Shown: in pieces, positions 16,726 through 24,647 of the stretch
How the letters are laid out: the number at the start of each line of letters is the position of its first letter
Numbering within the stretch: the stretch's first letter is position 1
Source of the DNA: Telluribacter roseus
GTDB lineage: Bacteria > Bacteroidota > Bacteroidia > Cytophagales > Spirosomataceae
Direction: 5' to 3'
Assembly (NCBI RefSeq): GCF_017355915.2
Contig: NZ_JAFEUV020000018.1
Coordinates: 39,726 to 103,725 of the forward strand
DNA: 64,000 nt
Program-made: the position numbers and the translations under genes
The notes under the pieces: model-generated
Told to the model about the DNA's origin: nothing
Databases searched by the model: none
Seen by the model: only the letters and a program-made list of their open reading frames with translations

Positions 16726-18657
16726 CTACCGGTTGGCAAACTCCGGTCGCCCCTGTACCTCAGCCGGCGGCCGGGTTTCGATCCACCAGATCTTCTTAAG
16801 GCTGCGGTCGTAGTAGCGGGCAAGGGCTCCTTTGAGTACAGCCACTCGTTTGATCTCCTCCTTTTGCGGCATCAGGTTACTACCCACTCCGTAAACCTGG
16901 CGGAATCCATCCAGCATATAGGGTTCTTTTTCCAGTACTGCCAGATCAAATTTTTCTACATCTATCCATTCCACATTCCGATCTGACACCAGGGATGGCG
17001 GGGGTGTGTCTTTGAATAGCGGGAAAGTCAGGTAGACCATTTTGTCATTGATACCATACGGATTTTTATAGTCTTTGTAAGCTACCTCCGCTGGTTTGTT
17101 CCTGAAAGCCATATTAATAGCCTGATACGATACCTTCTCCCCATCCAGGAAAAACTCGGTAACTGATTCGTATCCTACTAATTCCCTTTTCCGATCGAAA
17201 TAGCCGTTCCTGAACTTTGATATTACCTCCTTTGGTCTTTTGTATTCTCTTCTGAAATCCCGTTTTAGTTTATTCTCTGCTGCGAACCGGGGTAGGTGCT
17301 CCATCATCAACTGCTTCATCTCCTCTTTGGAGGTAGCAGTCCAGTTAATAGCTGCCGGATCAAAAGAAAACCTATACCAATCTGAAAACCTGTAATCATC
17401 GTTTTGAAACCTATTTTCTGGCCTTCTTCCAAGAAAAACAATATTCATATTATGATTACGTAATTCCTTGATTCTTCCTAAGGTAGAAGCAGTACCGAAA
17501 TCCCTATACGGACTGTTTTCATTGGTAAGCATGTAAGAAATCTCTTCGCCCTCCTTTACCTCGAACTCCATAGCATAAAAGCCATCTTTGTCCGTCACAA
17601 TTGTTCCTTTATCCTCTTTGTTGACTGTAACCGCAATGGGAAAATCAGGAATGGGCTTACCCGTAGTACCATCCAATAGTATTCCGGCTATGTACATGGT
17701 GCTGTCGTTAACATTCTGACTTTTACTGGCTGATGCCTGGGTTGGCGCGGCTTGGGTTGGAGGAACCAGGGATTCAATATCGCTCCGGAAGGCCAGCAGC
17801 AGGATGGATAGCAGGGGTAGCACAAACAGGAACCGGATTAACTGGATCCGGGCAGTTTTCATACGGTTCATCATCTTGATTCGCTGTTTTAGGGACGACA
17901 AATTGAACTGATTGGCAATCCGGAAATCTGGTACTCCTACTACTTTCAGAAGCAGGTACTGGTACTCTTTGGGATCAACGCCCTGCTCAAGTACCCGGCG
18001 GTCGGCGATGAATTCGAGGTTCTGGCGGATGGCGTGGCGCAGCATCCAGGCAAAGGGGTTGTACCAGTTGAGGATGCAGAGTACCTCCGACCAGATGACA
18101 TCCAGCGTGTGCTTCTGCTTGACATGTACGATCTCATGCAGTAGTACCTCCCGTAACTCGTTCTCCCGGTGCAGCTCCGGATTGATAAAGATGGCGTTGC
18201 CGAAGGAGAAAGGGACAATATCCTTTGCTACGTGGTAGATCTTCACCCCCTCGTCCCGGACTAGGCGGGATCCATTTTTGATCTGAATGTACGAGTACAG
18301 CAGTACCCCCAACCGAACCGACATCAGGATGCATCCCACCACAAAGAGGATAAGTACATAGTCATCCAGGCCCAGGGGCGTGGCTGCCACCTCACTCACT
18401 GGGGCAACTGGCTCCGGTGACGAGAAGTGCTGAATGGTAGGGATGGACTGAATGACCGGGTGCGTGAGTAGCTCCGTCTGCCGGATGGTCGGGCTAAGAT
18501 CAATGGCAGGAATGCAGAAAGCCAGTGCTGAATAAAACAGCAGGTACCAGCGGTTCCAGTTAAAGAACGTATGCCGGCGCAGTACCAATTGGTAAAACAG
18601 GCTGATGACCGCCAGACTGACAGCCAGCTTAGCCTGGTACTCCAGGAATGGTGACAT
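16726..18657 (-). CDS. BlaR1-like M56 metallopeptidase with C-terminal regulatory-like domain
   Basis: This 643-residue membrane protein has four N-terminal hydrophobic segments (about 10-25, 35-52, 100-125, 268-286) flanking an M56 peptidase domain. The zinc motif is HEIVH at 174-178, with the third-ligand Glu in LEFIADRR at about 215. In BlaR1/MecR1 the peptidase acts in the cytoplasm and leads to loss of the BlaI repressor. Beyond the last segment there is no penicillin-binding sensor. A carboxypeptidase-regulatory-like beta domain (about 320-385, AGILLDGTTGKPIPDF) and a tail of ~255 residues take its place, so the signal is unlikely to be a beta-lactam. It lies 23 bp after the BlaI gene. 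Bases about 17040-17700 are strikingly AT-rich. Confidence 0.9.
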   Translation of the reverse strand: MSPFLEYQAKLAVSLAVISLFYQLVLRRHTFFNWNRWYLLFYSALAFCIPAIDLSPTIRQTELLTHPVIQSIPTIQHFSSPEPVAPVSEVAATPLGLDDYVLILFVVGCILMSVRLGVLLYSYIQIKNGSRLVRDEGVKIYHVAKDIVPFSFGNAIFINPELHRENELREVLLHEIVHVKQKHTLDVIWSEVLCILNWYNPFAWMLRHAIRQNLEFIADRRVLEQGVDPKEYQYLLLKVVGVPDFRIANQFNLSSLKQRIKMMNRMKTARIQLIRFLFVLPLLSILLLAFRSDIESLVPPTQAAPTQASASKSQNVNDSTMYIAGILLDGTTGKPIPDFPIAVTVNKEDKGTIVTDKDGFYAMEFEVKEGEEISYMLTNENSPYRDFGTASTLGRIKELRNHNMNIVFLGRRPENRFQNDDYRFSDWYRFSFDPAAINWTATSKEEMKQLMMEHLPRFAAENKLKRDFRREYKRPKEVISKFRNGYFDRKRELVGYESVTEFFLDGEKVSYQAINMAFRNKPAEVAYKDYKNPYGINDKMVYLTFPLFKDTPPPSLVSDRNVEWIDVEKFDLAVLEKEPYMLDGFRQVYGVGSNLMPQKEEIKRVAVLKGALARYYDRSLKKIWWIETRPPAEVQGRPEFANR

Positions 18658-18680
18658 AGTGAATGGTGTGGATAGGGCTC

Positions 18681-19040
18681 TTATTTTTTACCTTCGATCA
18701 GGTTGATGATCTCCTTCAGCTCTTCGGTGGAGATCTTCTTTTTCTGGACAAAGAAGTTCACCAGCTCCTTGTAGGAGTTTTCGAAATAGTCCTTCACTAC
18801 CGTCCCCATAAACTTCTGCTTATAGGCCTCTTCGGTGACGGCCGGTGCGTACAGCAGGGTGTTGCCAATCTTCCGGCTGGTCAGGTACCCTTTCTTTTCC
18901 AGATTCTTGATGGTGGAAGCCAGGGTGGTGTACGGCGGGCGCGGCTCCTCAATGAATTCCAGGAATGTTTTTACACTTCCTTCTCCCGCCTTCCATACGG
19001 CCAGCATGGCCTCTTCTTCCTGTTGGGTTAGCTTCTCCAT
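18681..19040 (-). CDS. BlaI/MecI-family repressor
   Basis: The 119-residue protein matches the length and layout of BlaI/MecI/CopY winged-helix repressors. It has an N-terminal winged helix (EEAMLAVWKAGEGSVKTFLEF, PPYTTLASTIKNLEKKGYLTSRKIGNTLLYAPAV) and a C-terminal dimerisation helix (FFVQKKKISTEELKEIINLIE). It dimerises on palindromic operators and is inactivated when its membrane partner, here the M56 peptidase downstream, is triggered. Two palindromes overlap its own leader, which fits autorepression. Confidence 0.93.
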   Translation of the reverse strand: MEKLTQQEEEAMLAVWKAGEGSVKTFLEFIEEPRPPYTTLASTIKNLEKKGYLTSRKIGNTLLYAPAVTEEAYKQKFMGTVVKDYFENSYKELVNFFVQKKKISTEELKEIINLIEGKK

Positions 19041-19043
19041 ATC

Positions 19044-19078
19044 TACGATCTTCTCGTAATACTACGAATTTTTCGTAG
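19044..19078. promoter_or_regulatory. Tandem palindromic operators upstream of blaI-like gene
   Basis: A perfect 7-3-7 inverted repeat CTACGAA-TTT-TTCGTAG lies at 19062-19078. A second, 5-5-5, repeat with the same half-site (TACGA...TCGTA) lies at 19044-19058, immediately upstream of the repressor ATG at 19040. A TATAAT-like -10 is just beyond on the minus strand (about 19079-19084). Position and repeated half-sites fit BlaI-type operators; binding itself is inferred. Confidence 0.7.
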
Positions 19079-19193
19079 ATTATACAAGTATTCCTGTTAA
19101 CTTTTTTATAGTAAGAAAAATATCTCCGTCCACCCCCATTAAACCGCCAACTAGTGGATAGTAAAAATAGCGCAGTACCTGATTTTAGGTATA

Positions 19194-19201
19194 TACCTTT
19201 T
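19194..19201 (+). promoter_or_regulatory. -7-like promoter element for the MFS gene
   Basis: TACCTTTT, one mismatch from TAnnTTTG, lies 12 nt before the ATG at 19214. This favours that ATG over the upstream in-frame GTG at 19154. Confidence 0.45.
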
Positions 19202-19213
19202 CACCCATACCCA

Positions 19214-20530
19214 ATGGCAGCTATCCCTGATCAAACCGTGGCGAAGGCCCGCTGGTACCGCCTCATCCCCATTGCCTTTATTACGTACAGCCTCGCCTAC
19301 CTCGACCGGGCCAACTATGGCTTCGGAGCGGCCGGAGGCATGGCCGAGGACCTGGGCATTACGCCTGCCATGTCGTCGCTGCTGGGGTCGCTGTTCTTTC
19401 TGGGGTACTTCTTCTTTCAGGTACCGGGTGCTATCTACGCCGAAAAGCGGAGTGCGCGTAAGCTGATCTTCTGGTCGCTGATCCTGTGGGGTGGGCTGGC
19501 CACGGCTACCGGTATGAGCAGCAACGTCAACGCCCTGATCGTGATACGCTTTATGCTGGGGGTGGTAGAGAGCGCGGTGATGCCAGCCATGCTGCTATTT
19601 CTGAGCCGGTGGTTTACCAAGTCGGAGCGCTCCCGCGCCAATACCTTCCTGATCCTGGGCAATCCGGCTACCATTCTGTGGATGTCGGTCCTGTCGGGCT
19701 ATCTGATCGAGGCTGTGGGCTGGCGGTGGATGTTTATTCTGGAGGGTTTACCGGCCGTAATCTGGGCGTTTTTCTGGTGGCGGCTGGTAGATGACCGCCC
19801 AAAGGATGCTACCTGGCTATCGGAGCCCGAAAAGCTGGCACTGGAAGAAAAGCTGCAACAGGAGCAGCAGGGTATTAAGCCCGTTAAAAACTACGCAGAG
19901 GCTTTCAAATCCCGAATCGTCCTCTGGCTATGTCTGCAGTATGCCTTGTGGAGCATTGGTGTCTATGGATTTGTGATGTGGCTGCCTTCCATACTCAATG
20001 CCGCTCCTAACATGAACATCGTCAAAACCGGCTGGCTGTCGTCGGTACCCTACGTACTGGCTATTATAGGTATGCTGGGTGCCTCCTACTACTCCGACCG
20101 GACCCTCAACCGAAAGCTGTTCGTCTGGCCGTTTCTGCTGATTGGTGCCGTGGCCTTCTACGGATCGTATCTGCTGGGCGCGGACCACTTCTGGCTATCA
20201 TTCGGGTTGCTGGTCATTGCGGGCGGGGCTATGTATGCTCCGTACGGACCTTTCTTTGCTATCATTCCTGATCTGCTCCCCCGCAACGTAGCCGGTGGAG
20301 CCATGGCCCTTATCAACAGCTTCGGGGCGCTGGGCTCTTTTGTGGGATCGTATATAGTTGGGTACCTCAACGGTACTACCGGAGGCTTTAGCGCCTCCTA
20401 CATCTTTATGGCCGGTTCACTGTTCCTGTCGGCCATTATAACCATAGTTGCTGTAAAGAGGCCGAAAGCAGAGCAGGTGTATGAGAATGTGGTACTGGGA
20501 GATAAACTGGCTCCTGCTGTAAAAAAATAG
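19214..20530 (+). CDS. MFS transporter, anion:cation symporter (sugar-acid) type
   Basis: The start at 19214 gives 438 residues with twelve predicted membrane helices. The opening WYRLIPIAFITYSLAYLDRANYGFG is the hallmark of the ACS family (YxLaylDRaNiGfA), whose members import hexuronates, galactonate, glucarate, tartrate or similar acids with protons. Helix-4 region RFMLGVVESAVMPAML also fits. It is the first gene of a + strand pair with a probable outer-membrane protein 42 bp downstream. A mannonate-dehydratase-like enzyme and a polysaccharide lyase lie 5-8 kb away, which supports, without proving, a uronate or sugar-acid substrate. It is divergent from the BlaI operon and shares its upstream region. 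Confidence 0.88.
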   Translation: MAAIPDQTVAKARWYRLIPIAFITYSLAYLDRANYGFGAAGGMAEDLGITPAMSSLLGSLFFLGYFFFQVPGAIYAEKRSARKLIFWSLILWGGLATATGMSSNVNALIVIRFMLGVVESAVMPAMLLFLSRWFTKSERSRANTFLILGNPATILWMSVLSGYLIEAVGWRWMFILEGLPAVIWAFFWWRLVDDRPKDATWLSEPEKLALEEKLQQEQQGIKPVKNYAEAFKSRIVLWLCLQYALWSIGVYGFVMWLPSILNAAPNMNIVKTGWLSSVPYVLAIIGMLGASYYSDRTLNRKLFVWPFLLIGAVAFYGSYLLGADHFWLSFGLLVIAGGAMYAPYGPFFAIIPDLLPRNVAGGAMALINSFGALGSFVGSYIVGYLNGTTGGFSASYIFMAGSLFLSAIITIVAVKRPKAEQVYENVVLGDKLAPAVKK

Positions 20531-20572
20531 CATTTATTTACTATACAACATCAGTACCTAACTGCCAACCCC

Positions 20573-21265
20573 ATGCAGCACTTTCTCCGGCTTACACTCG
20601 GCCTGTTCGTCGTACTTTCTACGCAGGCATTCAGCCAAAGCAGCCCCACCGAATGGTACTTTACTCCCAACGCAAACCTGTACCTTCCCGGACAGTCTTC
20701 TGATAAAGCCACCTCCCCCCTCCTGTGGTACGATCATAATCGTAGTCCTCGTGTGCAGGTGGGCGGTTTTGGCATCGGTACCACTGCCCTCACCACCTGG
20801 ACCCGTTCCTTCAGTCTGAAAACCCAGGCCAATCTGTCCCGAAACTCCTACTGGGATTCACCATTTGATGTCAGGGATCAGGACGGAAGAGCAAGAGGAT
20901 TTTTTCAGGGGGCTGCCTCCGACTATACCCTGGGCCTTACCAGTACCTTACAGCTTGGCCTAACCAAAGGGCTCTCGGTGGGAACCGGATTGGGGGGACG
21001 GATGCTACTAGTGTCACAGACCCGTTGGTGGGACTTTGACAATAGCATTGAACTTACTCCAGGCAAACTATATCCAAACAAACAGTACCGTCGCTTCATG
21101 CCCGTGGTACCGGCCGAGGTTATGTGGAAGGCCGGTCAGGTAATGCTCAATGCCCGCTACGAATGGAGCCTGCTCGGTGACTGGAAGAGTATGTATCCAA
21201 TGTCCCAATCCGAAAAACATAATCTGCTGGTAGTGGAGGTAGGGATTCCTTTGAGTAGGAATTAG
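20573..21265 (+). CDS. Secreted protein of unknown function, probably outer-membrane
   Basis: The 230-residue protein has a signal peptide (first ~21 residues, cleavage after AFSQ). The rest has alternating polar/aromatic stretches such as TWTRSFSLKTQANLS, SDYTLGLTSTLQLGLTK and GQVMLNARYEWSLL, like beta strands of a small barrel, and ends VVEVGIPLSRN. I do not recognise the family. It is probably co-transcribed with the MFS gene 42 bp upstream, so a role in uptake of the same substrate across the outer membrane is conceivable. Confidence 0.75.
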   Translation: MQHFLRLTLGLFVVLSTQAFSQSSPTEWYFTPNANLYLPGQSSDKATSPLLWYDHNRSPRVQVGGFGIGTTALTTWTRSFSLKTQANLSRNSYWDSPFDVRDQDGRARGFFQGAASDYTLGLTSTLQLGLTKGLSVGTGLGGRMLLVSQTRWWDFDNSIELTPGKLYPNKQYRRFMPVVPAEVMWKAGQVMLNARYEWSLLGDWKSMYPMSQSEKHNLLVVEVGIPLSRN

Positions 21266-21283
21266 TACGGGTAGTAACAAAAC

Positions 21284-22316
21284 CTACTCCGCCAGCCGGG
21301 TTTTGAGGTAGCTGTCGGTAAACTCCCGGCCACTGGTAACCAGCTTTTCCTTTTGCTCACGGGAAAGGCGCTTGATCCTCGGGGTGATTCCTACGGAAGA
21401 AATGGATATGGTTCTGGCCCAGTCAGCCTCGGTAAGTTCGTTTCGGTTCAGGTTTTCAAGGGCCAGGATATAGAAGGCAGAGATGTACTCTTTGAAGTTG
21501 TTTACTTCAAGAGGCACGAGCGAGCTCCCTGGTCACGGCATCCTCCCGGATTTGCGGATCTGAATCTATGCGTATGCCTAGAGTTTGCGGATCAGGAATC
21601 CGGTACTTCTTTTGCACTGAATCCGTCTCAGTACGATCAAATAGGGTGATTGGAAAGTTACCGATAAGGCCGCCGTCCACAACTACATCCAGTTTTTTGG
21701 AGGGGTCCAGCTTCCGGTGTACTTGTCCGGTACTATCAATAAAAACGGCCCGGAAGTAGAGCGGAATGGACATAGACGCCCGTACGGCATCTTTAACTTT
21801 CATCCGGGGGTATGTCTCTTTTGAGAAGACCAGCAGCCGCTGCTTATTGAGGCAGGTAGCCGTTACGTACAGGTCTTTGAAGCCCCGTTGGCTCAGTTCC
21901 TCAAATGTTATATCCCCATTTCCCGTTTTGTTTTCGATGAGGCCGGCCAGCCAGGCCGTAAACTTCTCCCCCCGGTACCACCCAAACTTGCTATTCATCC
22001 GCGCTACTCCTCCCAGAAAAAAGAGCCGGCCATCGTTGAACCGGTTGAACTGGGTAGAAGAAATAATCTCGGCTATTTCGGCAGAAGTATATCCCAACGA
22101 AACCAACAAGGCAGTGATCGCTCCGGCCGAGGTCCCTCCTACTTTTTGCACTCCCGACAGCCTGTCTTGCTCTTCGAGCACCTCAATGACACCGGCGTAA
22201 GCGATACCCCGAATACCCGCCCCTTCAAATACAAGATTCCGGATATCAGGCTGCTGCGCGTAGGCTTTACCGACTAGTATGAGCAGGAGGGCCAATTTAG
22301 GTATCAAATATCTCAT
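21284..22316 (-). pseudogene. Patatin-like phospholipase, frameshifted near the C-terminus
   Basis: The start at 22316 gives a signal peptide (MRYLIPKLALLLILVGKAYA) and an intact patatin core: oxyanion region FEGAGIRG (30-37), nucleophile S63 in GGTSAG, and catalytic Asp in VVDGGLIGNFP. The frame then ends early at 21507, while the adjoining frame (21517 to 21284) continues with sequence typical of the family C-terminus (SAFYILALENLNRNELTEAD). The span is 1033 bases, one more than a multiple of three. CGAG occurs twice in tandem at 21517-21524; removing one copy restores one frame of about 342 residues. A recent 4-bp slippage duplication (or a sequencing error) is the simplest reading. The core may still be made as a truncated protein. 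Confidence 0.85.
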
Positions 22317-22368
22317 ATTAGAAGCGTCTTCTTTCATTAGTAGGCAGGAGTACTGGGTTAGTCTGGTA

Positions 22369-22947
22369 TCAAACTCTCTCCACAACTTCTCGCTTCTGCT
22401 TCCTGATCCGGCGGGGATTGTACCACAGCCAGAATCCACTCACAGAGAGCAGGACTAATCCCAGGCCCAGTAAAGTCGTATAGGTGAGCTTTATCTGCTC
22501 CCCATCCTGACCAATCCAGTAGTCCAGGATGGAGCCGTCGTGAATCTTCTCGATGATATCCGAGGAGCGTGTGCTGGTACTTAGGATCTCGCCCGTGGTA
22601 CAGTCGATCTGCAGCTCGGTGAAGTGCTGCGTGAAGACAATTTTAGCTACCCCTTTTTGCGGACGGACGTCAATACGATCTATTTCGTCGGGCAGTCCCA
22701 GCTCCGTGCGGGAGTAGGCCTGAGCTACCTGCTGTATACTATCCAGGCTGATCCACTGTGTACTTTCAGTAGTAGTACCTTTGGCGGTTTTGGGAAGGAG
22801 CTGTACCTGTTTCTTCCAACCCAGCAGAAGTCCGGTACCTCCCACCAGGATCATAAACAGAAACAGCGGCACGGCCAGCCACTTATGCAGCTTACGGTAC
22901 AGGCGGGTTGACTGGGCTATCTTTTGGGAGGGAGGAAGAGTTGGCAT
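22369..22947 (-). CDS. PepSY-domain membrane protein
   Basis: The 192-residue protein has an N-terminal RKLHKWLAVPLFLFMILVGG membrane helix (about 18-44), an extracytoplasmic PepSY-type region (about 65-125, with TELQIDCTTGEILSTSTRSSD), and a second helix near 158-178 (LLGLGLVLLSVSGFWLW) followed by a basic tail. This is the short form of PepSY-associated TM proteins, often found beside iron-siderophore receptors or reductases; no such receptor is present here. The frameshifted patatin lies 52 bp downstream on the same strand, so they may share a transcript. Confidence 0.88.
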   Translation of the reverse strand: MPTLPPSQKIAQSTRLYRKLHKWLAVPLFLFMILVGGTGLLLGWKKQVQLLPKTAKGTTTESTQWISLDSIQQVAQAYSRTELGLPDEIDRIDVRPQKGVAKIVFTQHFTELQIDCTTGEILSTSTRSSDIIEKIHDGSILDYWIGQDGEQIKLTYTTLLGLGLVLLSVSGFWLWYNPRRIRKQKREVVERV

Positions 22948-23060
22948 ATACGAAGGGCAATGGGGTCAGGTAAGCGGTGTCAGGTTCAATGCAACCTCAA
23001 AGTAAAGCATTGGCAACGTTAAATCCAGAAAGTATACAGGTGCAACCAGCTTCATCAGTT

Positions 23061-23735
23061 TCAGAATCTCAGATACAAAGCTCCACCGGCAGGCGTTTGG
23101 GAGGATAGCCCCACATGCAGGCTGACCCGCTTCGGGGGAACAGCATACTGATCGTTGTACAAGTTGACCGCCTTCCGTAACTGACGAAAGGAAACCACCC
23201 GGGCTATCTGACCACCTCCCAACAGGCCCCCTCCAATAATAAGTTTGGTAGTAGCCGCTGATAGATTGGCAGGTCGAAAAATGGATACAAATAGTTGCGC
23301 GAAACCGATCGCCCCTACTACCACCCCTCCGGCCGTAGCCGTGTACCAGACCGTGCGATTGTTCCGGTGCCGTTGGTACAAGTCCAGGAGGCGCTGGTCC
23401 TGCGTAGCCAGGAAGTAGGGTTTTACAGCCTTCGGTGTAAACCTGATCCTACCCTCTATGGTGTAGGCGTGCCACCCCAGAAAAAGTCCGGTACCCGGAA
23501 CAATGGGCAAAAATAGGGAGGCCAGGGATAATATTATCCGGCTCGGCATAACCCTCATATAAATAGGAGGAAGCGAATCGGCAAGTGCGAGAGGAATCAG
23601 TATCCCATCAGTTGATTCTAAACGAACAGAGGTACTATCGGATGTACTCAGAGTTACCTGGTGTATGGGCAAGTCCTGAGCGACAGCCACCCGAAACAAA
23701 AAACAAAGCCCGAACGTGAATAGGTACTTATTCAT
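23061..23735 (-). CDS. Unknown membrane protein, tandem paralogue A
   Basis: This 224-residue protein has a signal peptide (cleavage after VAVAQ) and two further hydrophobic segments (IILSLASLFLPIVPGTGLFLG; ATAGGVVVGAIGFAQLFVSIF). It shares with the gene at 23856-24497 the blocks LPI-Q, YTI-GR, WYTAT-GG, GFAQL-VSIF, and the identical ending TPAGGALYLRF. I do not recognise the family. The aromatic C-terminus and signal peptide suggest an envelope location. The gene stands alone, with 120 bp separating it from its paralogue. Confidence 0.75.
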   Translation of the reverse strand: MNKYLFTFGLCFLFRVAVAQDLPIHQVTLSTSDSTSVRLESTDGILIPLALADSLPPIYMRVMPSRIILSLASLFLPIVPGTGLFLGWHAYTIEGRIRFTPKAVKPYFLATQDQRLLDLYQRHRNNRTVWYTATAGGVVVGAIGFAQLFVSIFRPANLSAATTKLIIGGGLLGGGQIARVVSFRQLRKAVNLYNDQYAVPPKRVSLHVGLSSQTPAGGALYLRF

Positions 23736-23855
23736 GCAAAAAGGTAAGGAAATGGAAGTACAAAAGTACAGCCTTCTCTCCTAATATAGAGTCCATATCC
23801 GCATCAAAAGAAAGTAGCTCAGACAAGTACTAACGCTATCTGCTTCACTAAGCAA

Positions 23856-24497
23856 TCAGAATCTCAGATACAATGCTCCTCCGGCTGGTGTTCGGGAGGG
23901 CAGCCCCAGGTGCAGGCTTACTCGTCTGGAAGAAGTAGCATATTGATAATTATATAAATCAACCGCCTGACTTAGCTTACGGAAGGTTATAGCCCGGGCT
24001 ACCTGTCCCCATACCGTCAGCCCTCCTCCCAGCAGGAGTTTGGTAGCGGCACCGGCTCCTTCCGACGGATCAAATATGGAGACAATGAGTTGGGCGAAAC
24101 CATAGGCAAATAGCACCAGGCCGCCAGTAGTAGCGGTATACCAGATCACCCGTTGCTCCTGGTGCTTACCGTATAGCTGCATGAGCTGGGCATCACCAGT
24201 AGCTCTGAAGTAGGGAAGTACGGCTCTCTGATTAAGCCTCTTTCTGCCATTGATTGTGTAGGAATGAAACCCCATGTACATAAAAGCAGGAAGGCCGGCT
24301 ACCCCGGCAACAACGGATGCTGCCACCAGGCCCGGCTCCACCTTCATGGTAATTGGTGAAAGGGTGTCAGCAGGTAGTTGGGGTACTTCGGACAGGCTGT
24401 CCGTGGATGGCACCTCAATCTGGGGGATAGGTAAGCCCTGGGCACCGGCTATCAGGCTCAGCAGGCATAGCCCCAGGCTAAGTAGTAGAATACGCAT
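23856..24497 (-). CDS. Unknown membrane protein, tandem paralogue B
   Basis: This 213-residue protein has a signal peptide (cleavage near IAGAQG) and the same arrangement of hydrophobic segments as its neighbour at 23061-23735. The two align along their whole length and end identically (TPAGGALYLRF), so they arose by tandem duplication followed by clear divergence. No domain is recognised. Each has a Ser/Asp-rich stretch after the signal peptide followed by a membrane-buried region, which might place the C-terminal part in the periplasm. Confidence 0.75.
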   Translation of the reverse strand: MRILLLSLGLCLLSLIAGAQGLPIPQIEVPSTDSLSEVPQLPADTLSPITMKVEPGLVAASVVAGVAGLPAFMYMGFHSYTINGRKRLNQRAVLPYFRATGDAQLMQLYGKHQEQRVIWYTATTGGLVLFAYGFAQLIVSIFDPSEGAGAATKLLLGGGLTVWGQVARAITFRKLSQAVDLYNYQYATSSRRVSLHLGLPSRTPAGGALYLRF

Positions 24498-24647
24498 GAA
24501 TACAGATAGAGGGTGGTAAAAAACCTAAAAGTAGAGTCTTCGCGTAAGTCGTTCAAAAGAATCCCGGAAATTTTATCCAACGGTACCTGCTATTCCGGAT
24601 TGAGCCAGAGTTGCTTCACAGCAGTATGTACATTCTTCAAAACAAGC

